This document shows, piece after piece, positions 7,592-16,473 of a DNA stretch of 21,037 nucleotides. Position 1 is the first letter of the stretch. Every line of letters starts with the position of its first letter. Source of the DNA: CAITSH01 sp964385505 (GTDB lineage: Bacteria > Pseudomonadota > Gammaproteobacteria > Burkholderiales > SG8-39); assembly GCA_964385505.1 (NCBI GenBank), contig CAYLPI010000059.1, positions 1 through 21,037 on the forward strand, read 5' to 3'. Both the position numbers and the translations under genes were made by a program. The notes under the pieces are model-generated. The model was not told where the DNA came from. It searched no databases and was given only the letters and a program-made list of their open reading frames with translations.

Positions 7592-8281
7592 ATGAAGATC
7601 CTGGTCGTCGATGATCATCCGCTGATACGCGAAGCCCTGAAGCAGGTTTTGCGCGACCTGGATGCCAGAATCCAGGTGTTTGAGGCCGAGTCGGTCAAGG
7701 ACGCGATGCTGGTCGTCGCCGGCCACGCCGACCTGCGCCTGATGCTGCTCGACCTGAACCTGCCGGGGGAAAACGGCCTCGATGCGCTACCCCTGCTGCG
7801 CGAGAGCCACCCGCACCTGCCGGTGGTGGTGTTGTCGGCCTCGGAAGAGCCCGGCATCGTCATCCGTGCCATCGATGCCGGTGCCATGGGCTACATCCCC
7901 AAATCCTCGTCACGCAGCCTGCTCGTCAATTCGCTGCGCCGTGTCATCAGCGGCGGTGTTTACCTGCCCGAGGACGCCCTGCTCGGGCAGTCCGAGAATG
8001 CGCTCGCGCCGCCGCGCTTCAGCGACGAGGGCATTCCGCCCGGCCCGCAGGAGGTGGGCCTGTCGGAGCGCCAGGGCCAGGTGCTGGCGCTGCTGGTGCA
8101 GGGCAAGCCGAACAAGATGATAGGGCGCGAACTCAATCTCGCCGAAGGAACCGTCAAGATCCATGTTGCGGCGATTCTGAAGACACTGAAAGTCGCCAAC
8201 CGCACCCAGGCGGTGGTCGCCGTGAGCATGCTCGGGCTGCGTCTGCCCCGGCTGGTCTCGGACACGTTATCCATCCACTAG
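7592..8281 (+). CDS. NarL/FixJ-type LuxR-family response regulator
   Basis: A 229-residue two-domain transcription regulator. The receiver domain (1-120) has the acidic pair D7/D8, the phospho-acceptor Asp54 in LLDLNLPG and the conserved Lys104 in YIPKSSS. A linker follows, then a C-terminal LuxR-type HTH (about 155-215) with LSERQGQVLALLVQGKPNKMI and the recognition-helix region LNLAEGTVKIHV. Phosphorylation should control DNA binding. The histidine kinase 325 bases upstream on the same strand is the likely partner. The radical SAM gene starts 60 bases downstream and may be co-transcribed. An ATG at 7592 with an AAGGGCAG-type site upstream is the chosen start. Confidence 0.95.
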   Translation: MKILVVDDHPLIREALKQVLRDLDARIQVFEAESVKDAMLVVAGHADLRLMLLDLNLPGENGLDALPLLRESHPHLPVVVLSASEEPGIVIRAIDAGAMGYIPKSSSRSLLVNSLRRVISGGVYLPEDALLGQSENALAPPRFSDEGIPPGPQEVGLSERQGQVLALLVQGKPNKMIGRELNLAEGTVKIHVAAILKTLKVANRTQAVVAVSMLGLRLPRLVSDTLSIH

Positions 8282-8341
8282 CCGGACCGACATGCGGTTC
8301 ACCTCAGTTCGCTCAAGCACCGGCCGCGTCGGCGCAGACGC

Positions 8342-9994
8342 GTGAAGGTCGGGGTCATATCGGTCTTCACCGACTACCACCGCCGTGGTGCGCATCATCG
8401 CGGTGTGCTGCAACCGCAGATCGGGCCGCTGATCGCCGCGCTGCTGCCCGAACACGCCGATGTGCACCTCGTCAACGACGCCTGGGAAGACCCCGACTGG
8501 GACCGGCGCTACGACCTGCTGTTCATCTCCTGCCTGCATTCTGATTTTGACCGCGCGCGGCAGATCTCGCACTACTGGCGCCGCCGCGGTGCGAAGACCG
8601 TGCTCGGGGGCACCATGGCGAGCACGTATGCCGCGCTGTGTGCGCCGTATTTCGACGCCATCGCAGTGGGCGACCCGGAGGCGCTGGTGGTCGAAATCGT
8701 CGCCGACTTCGAGGCCGGCACGCTGCAAAGCCGCTACACGGCCACGCCTTTTGACGCGCGGCGCGTGCCGCATCCGCGGCTCGAGCTCGCCGCGCGCCAG
8801 CAGGTGCTGCCCCTCGCCATAGAGGCGACGCGCGGCTGTCCGTTCACCTGTGAATTCTGTGCCCTTACCGGTATCGGCACGCGTTTTCACACGCGTCCGG
8901 CCGCGGACATCGCCGCTGAATTGTCGGCCGGGCAGCGCGCGCTCGCCGGCCTTGCCTCGTGGCTGCACCGCCACATCGCCATTTTTTACGACAACAACCT
9001 CGGCGGCAACCCGGCGCACATGCGCGATGTCTGCGTCGCGCTCGAACCCCTTGGCTTACGCTGGGGCGCCTGCGTCACCTTCAACGTCATCTGCGACGAG
9101 CAGAACGTCAGGGCGCTGGCGAAGGGCGGCTGCCGCTGCGTCTTCGTCGGGCTGGAGAGTTTCAACCGCGACACCATCCGTGAAATGGGCAAGCACCAGA
9201 ATGTGCTGACCGAGACCGCGGCGGCGATCAGGCTGTGCCACGACAACGGCATCCTGGTCATGGCCGGGCTGATGCTGAGCCCTGCCAACGACAGTGTCGA
9301 ATATATCGATTCCATTCCGGCGCACCTGCGCGCGGTCGGCCTGCATGTGCCCACCTATATCTGTTTCGAGACGCCGTTTCCCGGCACGCCGCACTTTCAA
9401 CGCCTCGCCGCATCGGGCGAGGGCGCGCTGATGCCCAACACGCTGTTGCGCGACCTCAACGGCTACACGCTGGCGGTGCCGCCGCGCGAGTCCACGCCCG
9501 AAGCCTTTGTCGCGGCCTACAAGCGTGTCTGGCAGAACATATTCTCGCCGCGCGCGCGGCTGTCCAAGTTTCTTGCCGACCTGCCGCGGCTGGCCATGCG
9601 CGGGCGCGCCGCGCCGCTGCTGTTCAACCTTTACGAACTGTTTTTTGCCGGCGGCGCACTCAACCGGGCGCGCACCTTCATCGCCGGCACCGATATCGAG
9701 CCGCCGGAGCACCGCCAGGTGCCGCTGACCGACGCCGATTTCGACTCGGCGGCGCAGCGCGCGCGAATTCTCGACCCTTGGCGCGTCAGCGACGATGCCG
9801 GGCGGGTGCTGCCGATGTGGCTGGCCTCGACCACGCTCTACCGCGCCAAAGGCCGCATCAATGACACGGCTGCACTGCCGCTGCAACGGCATGCCGCCGG
9901 CGCCCGCCCCCGCTCCCAACTGCGGCCACCGCCCGCGTCCGCCGTTCCGGCGCGCGTCCTCGATCCGGGCAGTTGCGAGGCGGCAAAGAGCTAG
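8342..9994 (+). CDS. B12-binding-domain radical SAM protein
   Basis: A 550-residue protein with an N-terminal cobalamin-binding-like Rossmann domain (about 1-130, with VLGGTMAS at 87-94) and a radical SAM domain. The 4Fe-4S cluster cysteines are in CPFTCEFC at C166, C170 and C173. Further family landmarks are IFYDNNLGGNP at 214-224 and FVGLESF at 268-274. Such enzymes use S-adenosylmethionine, often with B12, for radical chemistry such as methylation or cyclisation; the substrate here is unknown. The C-terminal 60 residues are proline- and alanine-rich with no clear fold. The start is a GTG at 8342 with no obvious Shine-Dalgarno, but the domain begins properly there. An alpha/beta hydrolase gene follows after 40 bases. 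Confidence 0.9.
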   Translation: MKVGVISVFTDYHRRGAHHRGVLQPQIGPLIAALLPEHADVHLVNDAWEDPDWDRRYDLLFISCLHSDFDRARQISHYWRRRGAKTVLGGTMASTYAALCAPYFDAIAVGDPEALVVEIVADFEAGTLQSRYTATPFDARRVPHPRLELAARQQVLPLAIEATRGCPFTCEFCALTGIGTRFHTRPAADIAAELSAGQRALAGLASWLHRHIAIFYDNNLGGNPAHMRDVCVALEPLGLRWGACVTFNVICDEQNVRALAKGGCRCVFVGLESFNRDTIREMGKHQNVLTETAAAIRLCHDNGILVMAGLMLSPANDSVEYIDSIPAHLRAVGLHVPTYICFETPFPGTPHFQRLAASGEGALMPNTLLRDLNGYTLAVPPRESTPEAFVAAYKRVWQNIFSPRARLSKFLADLPRLAMRGRAAPLLFNLYELFFAGGALNRARTFIAGTDIEPPEHRQVPLTDADFDSAAQRARILDPWRVSDDAGRVLPMWLASTTLYRAKGRINDTAALPLQRHAAGARPRSQLRPPPASAVPARVLDPGSCEAAKS

Positions 9995-10034
9995 GGGCGC
10001 AGCCTTAACCGACAGCGCGCCGAGGATACCGATC

Positions 10035-11210
10035 ATGGTCACACGCGATCCCCTGTTTGCACTGCGCCGCAGCGCGAGGAACCTGCAGCACGCTGCGCTT
10101 GCCCGCGTGTTCCGCGAGCTCAACGCCACCATACCGGCATCGGCCAAACCGCTGCACATCGTCTTTGTGCACGGCGGCCTGTCCTGTTGTTTTGACGCCT
10201 TTGCCGATCTGTNNNNNNNNNNGCTCGCCGGTGCGGCGCAGGCGGTGACGCTGCTGCGCTTTGAACATGACACCTTTCAGCCGGTGCGCGCCAACGCCGA
10301 GCGGCTGTGCGGCCTGGTCATGGACAAGCTGGCGCATGACCGCAGCGGCGTGCCGCAGCCCGAACTGCTGTTCATCGCGCATTCGCGCGGCGGCCTCGTG
10401 GCCCGCCTCGCCTCCGACCTCTTGATCGAGCGCGCGCACTGGCGCGAGGACCGCCTCGAAGTGTTCACCTACGGCAGTCCGCACCGCGGCACGCCGTTTT
10501 TCGAGAGCGAGGTCACCTTCATGGTTGATCGCCTCATCCGCTGGTCGGGCATCGCCGGCTTCGGCCTGCTGCGTTTTGTGTTCGATATTCGCGCCCGCGG
10601 CCTGCTGCCCGCGCTGCGCCGCGGCTGGCGCGCCTGGCGCCGCCCGGGCGCGCTGATGGGGTCGGGCGCCGGCTCCTCCACACTCGCTCTGCGGCGCATG
10701 ATCAGCGAGCGCCTTGCGCCGGGTGCGACGACGGTGCGTGACCAGGGGCCGGGCATACTGCGCTGGCCGCCGGGCATCGAGGACGTGCGCGAGAGCTCGG
10801 TGTTTTTCAGCCAGATATCGCCACAGCCGCACTGTGCGCGCTTCTGGACCTTCGGCAGCGCCTATGATTTGCGCCGCAACCCGCAAAAGCTGGACGTGGC
10901 GTCGCGCTATATCCTTAGTCTGGTGCAAAAGGCCTTCGTGCTGCTGTCCGACCCGATTTTTCCGGGCGCCGCGCCGCGCCCCCGCGTGTGCAAACCCGCG
11001 GTCCGGACCGAGAGCAACGACCTGGTGGTGACCATCGCCTCGGCCACCGCCATAGGCCGCGGTTTTCGCATCGAAGAGAATCTGTGGCATTGCGGTTACT
11101 TCAAGGGCTCGCCCGGCGAAAAACTCGCCCGCTACCTGCAGCAAACCCTGGCTTTTGCGCAAGGCGGCCATGGCTTGTCGCACCGCCCGGCGTTTGACGA
11201 GATGGCCTGA
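10035..11210 (+). CDS. Alpha/beta hydrolase (lipase/esterase-like), contains assembly gap
   Basis: A protein of about 391 residues with an alpha/beta-hydrolase core. HIVFVHGG near residues 41-48 is the strand and oxyanion-hole segment; AHSRGG at 115-120 is the nucleophile elbow with Ser117 (Ala replacing the usual first Gly); TYGSPHRGTPF follows at 145-155. The C-terminal part (about 230-390) has a conserved-looking NLWHCGYFKGSPGE segment. Ten N bases at 10213-10222 interrupt the gene after HGG; the frame is kept if the gap is really ten bases. The ATG at 10035 lies 40 bases after the radical SAM stop, so the two are probably co-transcribed. The substrate is unknown; no secretion signal is seen. 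Confidence 0.85.
   Translation: MVTRDPLFALRRSARNLQHAALARVFRELNATIPASAKPLHIVFVHGGLSCCFDAFADLXXXXLAGAAQAVTLLRFEHDTFQPVRANAERLCGLVMDKLAHDRSGVPQPELLFIAHSRGGLVARLASDLLIERAHWREDRLEVFTYGSPHRGTPFFESEVTFMVDRLIRWSGIAGFGLLRFVFDIRARGLLPALRRGWRAWRRPGALMGSGAGSSTLALRRMISERLAPGATTVRDQGPGILRWPPGIEDVRESSVFFSQISPQPHCARFWTFGSAYDLRRNPQKLDVASRYILSLVQKAFVLLSDPIFPGAAPRPRVCKPAVRTESNDLVVTIASATAIGRGFRIEENLWHCGYFKGSPGEKLARYLQQTLAFAQGGHGLSHRPAFDEMA
10213..10222. other. Assembly gap (10 N)
   Basis: Ten undetermined bases lie within the hydrolase gene. Both flanks read in the same frame when the gap is taken at face value. Confidence 0.99.
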
Positions 11211-11306
11211 GGGGAAGCTGAATGTGGCGTGGCGTAGCCGAATGTGGGCGGGCGCAGCCACCGGCCCTGGCGCAGTTGAAGTTCCCCGGCTGAGGTAAAG
11301 TCGCGC

Positions 11307-13291
11307 GTGGCCCTGAACCTGAACCCTGACATGGATACGCACACCGGCGGCATCGCCGTGCTGCCCGAGCAGACGCTGCAGTTGATGGTGCGGCGCGAGC
11401 AGGTCGCGCTGCTGTACCAGCAACTGCCCACGTCCATCGCCGGCACGCTGATCGGCACCGCCGTGCTCGCGGCCGCGATGTGGCCGGTGTCCTCGCACCG
11501 CGACATCCTGTTGTGGTGCCTCGCCATCCTCGCCAACCAGGGCTGGCGCGGCGTGCTGTTCTTTCGCTTCAGGCGTTTTCGCGCACAGCCCGCAGCGCAG
11601 TTCGCAGCGCAGTNNNNNNNNNNNNNNNNNNNNNNNNNNNNNNNNNNNNNNNNNNNNNNNNNNNNNNNNNNNNNNNNNNNNNNNNNNNNNNNNNNNNNNN
11701 NNNNNNNNNNNNNTCTGCAGCGCATTCTGCAGCGCATTCTGCAGATATGCCGGATCGGGATGTGTCGCGCTGGTCGGCGTATTGGGCCGCCGGATCGGGT
11801 ATCTCCGGCGTGCTGTGGGGCGCCAGCGCCTGGCTGTTTTTCGCCACCGATTCACCGCTGCACCAGGCGGTGCTGATGGTGCTGGTGTTTGGCATCACCG
11901 CCGGCGCGGTACCGCTGATCGCCTCACACACGCGTTCCTTCTATGTCTTTGTGCTGCCGGCATTGCTGCCTTTTGTACTGCGCAATTTTCGCGAGGACGA
12001 CCTGCTGCACGGCCTGCTCGGCGTGGTCGCCTTTACCGTCATGCTCGCCCTCATCTCGTTTGGGCGCAACCACAACTGGCTGCTGATCGAGTCGCTGCGC
12101 AACCGCTTTGAGAACGAGGCGCTGGCGGCGCGGTTGCGCCAGCAGAACATCGATCTTGCCGCGGCGCGCGAGGCGGCGGCGGTGGCAAGCCGATCCAAGA
12201 CACAGTTTTTCGCGGCGGCAAGCCACGACCTGCGCCAGCCGCTGCACGCGCTCGGGCTGTTTGCCACCGCGCTGGCGGAGAAAGTGCGCGACCCTGAGGC
12301 GGTGCACCTTGTCGCCAGCGTCAATGCATCGGCCCATGCGCTGGAAGAATTGTTCAACGAAATACTGGATATCTCCAAGATCGATTCGGGCGTGATCCAG
12401 CCGGTCATCACCAGTGTGCCGGCCGGCCGCGTGCTCGACCGCCTGCGCGCCGACTTCGCCCCCGAGGCGGACGAGAAGGGCCTGCGCCTGTCGGTGCGGC
12501 AAAGCGCGGCGCATGTGCTTACCGACCCGGTGCTGCTCGAGCGTATCCTGCGCAATCTGGTCAGCAACGCACTGCGCTACACCGAACGCGGCGGCGTGCT
12601 GGTGGCCTGCCGCAGGCGCGGCGACATGCTGGTGTTCGAGGTCTCGGACAGCGGCATCGGCATCGCCTCGGACGAGCGGCAGCGCGTATTCGAAGAGTTC
12701 TACCAGATCGGCAACCCCGAGCGCAGCAGCAAACGCGGCCTCGGTCTCGGGCTGTCGATTGTCAGGCGCCTTTGCGAACTGCTCGGCCATGACATCGCGC
12801 TCGCCTCAAAGCCGGGTCGCGGCACGCGTTTTCGTCTCACCGTGCCGGCCGGCGCGCCGCCGCTGCCGCCCGCGGCGCAGGACGCGCCGCCGCCGCGCAG
12901 CGACGACGACATCTCGGGTGCGCTCATCGTTGTCATCGACGACGAGAGTGCCATTGTCGAGGGCATGCAGATTCTGCTATCGAGCTGGGGAGCCGCGGTC
13001 ATCGCTTCGGCCGACGGTGAGGATGTGGTGGCGCGCGTGCACGAGGCCGGGCGCATGCCCGATGTCATCATCGCCGACTTCCGCCTCGCCGGCAATCGTA
13101 TCGGCACCGATGTCATTGCCAGGTTGCACGAGGAGCTCGATCCGGCGATACCGGCCATCATGGTCACCGGCAGCAGCACACCGCAACGCATGGAAGAAGC
13201 CATCGAGCGCGGCTACCACCTGATGTTGAAACCGGTGATGCCTGACAAGCTGCGCGCGCTGGTCGCCTTCAAGTTGCGCGAAAGGCGCTGA
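11307..13291 (+). CDS. Membrane hybrid sensor histidine kinase/response regulator, split by assembly gap
   Basis: One gene is read through a 100-N gap at 11614-11713. Before the gap about 102 residues start at GTG 11307 (GAGG 11 bases upstream; ATG 11331 is an alternative) and contain two membrane helices. After it come further helices (to about 12080), a coiled coil, a HisKA H-box (ASHDLRQPLHAL), N-box NLVSNALRYT, DSGIGI and GLGLGL of the ATPase, a proline-rich linker and a C-terminal receiver with its acceptor Asp in IIADFRL. The frames on the two sides differ by one at 100 bases; a true gap of 3n+2 bases joins them. Both flanks carry a 12-bp repeat coding four-residue units ending in AAQ or AAH. 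Signal unknown. Confidence 0.88.
11584..11746. repeat. 12-bp tandem repeat collapsed around a 100-N gap
   Basis: The left flank reads as units of the type TTCGCAGCGCAG and the right flank as TCTGCAGCGCAT, repeated with the same 12-base spacing. They are variants of one unit (core GCAGCGCA) and code four-residue repeats (xAAQ, then SAAH). Two or more copies are visible on each side, and the N run (11614-11713) replaces the rest, so the true copy number is unknown. The block sits in a cytoplasmic or periplasmic loop between membrane helices of the kinase. Confidence 0.8.
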
Positions 13292-13323
13292 ACCGGGGTC
13301 TGCGCCCCGCGCCCCCGGCGCGC

Positions 13324-13839
13324 TCAGTGATCAAGGTAGTCGATCAGCCGCCCGCTGGTAATGCGCAGGCGCCGGCTCATCAAGCGCGCGATGCGCAGCA
13401 CCAGTTTGCAGCCCAGTGCCGGGTGCTGTTCGCACAGACGCTCGAAGGCGGCGCGCGTCAGCAGCAGCAGCGTCGCCGTTTCGGTGACCGCGCAACTGGC
13501 CGATCGCGGCTCGCCGTCAATGAGGGCCATTTCGCCGATAGAGCGCCCCTTGCCCTCAACGGCCACCAGCGCCTCGCCATCATTGCCGTGCTTGGACGTC
13601 TTGACGGTACCGCGTACCAGCAGGCAGAGGTAAGTACCTGCTTCGCCCTCGTGAAACACGACGCAGCCGGGTTCGGCCTCGTAGGCCTGGAGGTAGGCGC
13701 CCAGTTGCCCGGTCTCGCGCCAGGACAGCCCTTCGAGCAGATCAACGTTCTCGAGCAGCGCCAGCAGTTCATGGCGAAACGCCGCTCCGCTGCCCAGCAG
13801 GCGCATGCTTTCACCGGGTGCTGCGCTGACGGGCCTCAT
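13324..13839 (-). CDS. Stand-alone cyclic nucleotide-binding domain protein
   Basis: A 171-residue protein made of one cNMP-binding domain of the CRP/FNR superfamily without a DNA-binding HTH. The beta-barrel region spans about residues 30-135 and the phosphate-binding cassette is GEMALIDGEPRSAS at 102-115, with Glu103 and Arg112 in the positions that contact the ribose and phosphate in cAMP-binding relatives. A short helical tail ends the protein. It could bind cAMP, cGMP or act as a signalling adaptor; the ligand is not decided by sequence. The ATG at 13839 has no clear ribosome site; an ATG at 13806 (after GGTGA) is an alternative. It converges on the hybrid kinase, 32 bases apart. Confidence 0.9.
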   Translation of the reverse strand: MRPVSAAPGESMRLLGSGAAFRHELLALLENVDLLEGLSWRETGQLGAYLQAYEAEPGCVVFHEGEAGTYLCLLVRGTVKTSKHGNDGEALVAVEGKGRSIGEMALIDGEPRSASCAVTETATLLLLTRAAFERLCEQHPALGCKLVLRIARLMSRRLRITSGRLIDYLDH

Positions 13840-14132
13840 GGTCGTAGTTCGTAGTGTCTCTGGCTGGCGGGCTTGGATGGGCAGATCGTCAGGCGGGTGT
13901 CCGCCTTGTTGTCTTTATAACGGCACTGACGGCGGAAAATTGAGGGCGCGATGGCAGCGCAACCGCAATCTGCGCTATTCTCGACGTCCGAGGCTGCACA
14001 CATCGTCGTGGCGGTACTGCGAAGTCCGCGCGTCCGGATGTCATCGGCCCGTTTTACGCCACCCGAACCGACTGCCATGCAACTATTTTCATGTTTTTTT
14101 CACGCGTCCCCGCTCATGGCGGACAAGCACTG

Positions 14133-15107
14133 ATGGCCGCCAACCGCGATTGGGCTTTTTCGCCGGACAAGCAGCCACGGGCCGACGAACTGGCCTATGA
14201 CCTCGATGCCGCGCTCGATGCCATGGTATTGCTGCGTGCCGAGGTTCCCGCCGACGCCTTTACCGCCGAGGTATTGGGCACCGAGCGCGCCGGTTACGGC
14301 GTGGTGATCCGTCCCGACGGACTGGTGCTGACCATCGGCTATCTCATCACCGAGGCGAGCACGGTGTGGGTCAGCACGCAGCGCGGCCAGGTGGTGGCCG
14401 GCCACCCGCTTGCCTTCGACCAGGCCACCGGTTTGGGTCTGGTGCAGCCGCTCGGCCGCATCGACGCGACGCCGCTCGATCTCGGTTCGTCGGCCACTTG
14501 CGCGCCTGGCGACGAGGTGGTCATCGCCGGACACGGCGGCAGGGCGCATGCGCTGGCCGCGCGAATCAGCGACAAGCGCGAATTCGCCGGCGCCTGGGAA
14601 TACGTGCTGGACGAGGCGATATTCACCGCGCCGGCGCACCCGCAGTGGGGCGGCACCGCGCTCATCGACGAACACGGCTTGCTGTGCGGTATCGGTTCGC
14701 TACTGGTGCAGGAGCTTGCCGGCAACACCACGGTGCAGGGCAACATGGTGGTGCCGATCGATCTGCTCGAGCCGATTCTCGATGACATGCGCAAGTACGG
14801 CAGGCCGCAGCGCCCGCCGCGCGCCTGGCTCGGCCTGTATGCCGCCGAGGCCGGCGGGCACTTGCAGGTGACGGGCCTCGCCACCGGGGGGCCGGCCGAA
14901 CGCGATCGCGTGCAGCAGGGTGACCTCATCATCGAGGTCGCGGGCGAACGCGTGAAGGGCCAGGCCGATTTTTTTCGCAAGGTCTGGCGCCTCGGTCCGG
15001 CCGGCGTGCAGGTGCCGCTGACGGTGGGTCGCGCCGGCGATGTGCTGCGTCTGGCTGTGCGCTCGGGCGATCGCGCCGACTTTCTCAAAAAGCCCTACCT
15101 GCACTAG
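14133..15107 (+). CDS. HtrA/S1C-like protein with PDZ domain, catalytic triad apparently lost
   Basis: A 324-residue protein with the fold pattern of HtrA/DegP proteases: a trypsin-like domain (about 30-215) and a C-terminal PDZ domain (230-315, with GGPAERDRVQQGDLIIEVAGE). The usual LTNNHV is LTIGYL, placing Tyr70 at the catalytic His; the Asp position in DQATGLGLV is Gly100; and the usual GNSGG is PQWGG, placing Trp172 at the Ser. It is therefore probably not a protease and may bind proteins or peptides. No signal peptide is evident. ATG 14133, with GGACAAG upstream, is preferred over ATG 14091, which lacks a ribosome site and would add 14 residues. It is divergent from the cyclic-nucleotide-binding gene. 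Confidence 0.82.
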   Translation: MAANRDWAFSPDKQPRADELAYDLDAALDAMVLLRAEVPADAFTAEVLGTERAGYGVVIRPDGLVLTIGYLITEASTVWVSTQRGQVVAGHPLAFDQATGLGLVQPLGRIDATPLDLGSSATCAPGDEVVIAGHGGRAHALAARISDKREFAGAWEYVLDEAIFTAPAHPQWGGTALIDEHGLLCGIGSLLVQELAGNTTVQGNMVVPIDLLEPILDDMRKYGRPQRPPRAWLGLYAAEAGGHLQVTGLATGGPAERDRVQQGDLIIEVAGERVKGQADFFRKVWRLGPAGVQVPLTVGRAGDVLRLAVRSGDRADFLKKPYLH

Positions 15108-15136
15108 CCGCGGTGCGCCGCCTTCAAAGCCGTGTT

Positions 15137-16339
15137 TCAGGCGTCGCGGCGGGCGCTACGCCATTGCACCAGTAGTGCCATCATCGGCGCACAAATGATG
15201 ATGCCGCACACCGCCAGCCAGCCCGACTGCGCCAGCGCAATGCTCGCGATCATCGCGCCGAGCGCATTGCCGCCCCAGATGCTGGCCGAAAAAATCGTGT
15301 TCAGGCGGCTGCGCGCATCCGGCGCAATGGTGTTGATCAATGTCTGGTTGGCGACGATGGCGGCGCGCAGTCCGCAATCGAGCAATATCGCACCGGCCAC
15401 CACCGCGGCCACCCATTTTTCGCCGAAAGCCAGGCTGACCCAGGCGGCTATGACAAGGTAAATGCCGGTGGTCACCACCGGGGTCACGCCGCGCCTGTCC
15501 ATCCAGCGGCCGGCGGGGCGCGCGATCAGCACGCCGGCGGCGCCGGGGATGCCCATCAGGCCGGCCTGCGCCGGGCCGAACTGGTGATACTGCAGCAGCA
15601 TCGTGGCGATGGTCGCCCAGAACGCGCCGTAACAGGTGCCGAGCAGCGATTGAATGATGGCGACGCGTCGCAACGCGGTGTGCTTGCGCACCAGCGCCAG
15701 CACCGATTGCAGCAGCGCGAAATAGCCGAGCCCTGTGCTCGGCGGTGAACTGGGCAGACGGCGGTACAACACCGGCAGCATGGACAACAGCATGGCCGCG
15801 GCGATGACGTACATCCAGCGCCAGCCCAGCGACGCGGCGACCAGACCGCCGGCGACACGGGCGAACAGGATGCCGGTGAACAGCCCGGTCAGCAGTGTGC
15901 CGATGCTGCGGCCGCGATCGCTGACGGCGGTCATCTCGGCGACCAGCGGAATGATGTTCTGGCTCGACGACGAACAGCAGATGCCGACGACAAAGGCCGC
16001 CACCGACAACGACGTCAGGTTGGGTGCGATCGCCATCGCCAGCAGCGCCACGATCGACAGCGCGAATTGCGCCAGGAACAACTTGCGCTTGTCAAAGCGG
16101 TCTCCGAGCGGGACCAGGAAAATCGTGCCGGCAAGAAAACCGCTGAAAGACAATGTCGCAACCCAGCCGGTGGCCGCCGCGTCGGCACCGAATTCGGCGC
16201 CTATGCTGGTCAGCATCGGCGTCTGGTAGTGAATGGTGCCCGAGCACGCAAACATGGTCAGCGTCAGCATCGCCATCAGCGAGGGCGTCATCCCGGGCGT
16301 GGAACGGGTCGCGGAACTGGGCGGGGTGCGCGATGACAT
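15137..16339 (-). CDS. MFS transporter
   Basis: A 400-residue protein with about twelve hydrophobic segments, typical of the major facilitator superfamily. The motif-A loop GDRFDKRK is at residues 79-86 between helices 2 and 3, and a related basic loop (GRWMDRRG) follows the central part at the matching position of the second half. The N-terminal 20 residues are Ser/Thr/Pro-rich and cytoplasmic; Met17 is an alternative start. It is probably a drug/metabolite:proton antiporter, but no substrate can be named. The gene converges with the HtrA-like gene (29 bases between stops) and diverges from the Memo-AMMECR1 gene across 134 bases. Confidence 0.93.
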   Translation of the reverse strand: MSSRTPPSSATRSTPGMTPSLMAMLTLTMFACSGTIHYQTPMLTSIGAEFGADAAATGWVATLSFSGFLAGTIFLVPLGDRFDKRKLFLAQFALSIVALLAMAIAPNLTSLSVAAFVVGICCSSSSQNIIPLVAEMTAVSDRGRSIGTLLTGLFTGILFARVAGGLVAASLGWRWMYVIAAAMLLSMLPVLYRRLPSSPPSTGLGYFALLQSVLALVRKHTALRRVAIIQSLLGTCYGAFWATIATMLLQYHQFGPAQAGLMGIPGAAGVLIARPAGRWMDRRGVTPVVTTGIYLVIAAWVSLAFGEKWVAAVVAGAILLDCGLRAAIVANQTLINTIAPDARSRLNTIFSASIWGGNALGAMIASIALAQSGWLAVCGIIICAPMMALLVQWRSARRDA

Positions 16340-16473
16340 GGGCTTGTGGAGGTTGGTGAAGCAGGCGGGGCTCCATTGTAGTGCAGCGGCATCAGCCGGC
16401 CGGGGCGATTTCGTCCGGGTGCGAACTTGTCCTAGAATGAAGCACTGCAGTAATCTGGTAATCGGGACGCACC

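Noticed and set aside
9056..10273. Long open frames antisense to the radical SAM and hydrolase genes
   Set aside because: They are Arg/Ala-rich shadows produced by high GC; the plus-strand frames carry clear domain motifs.
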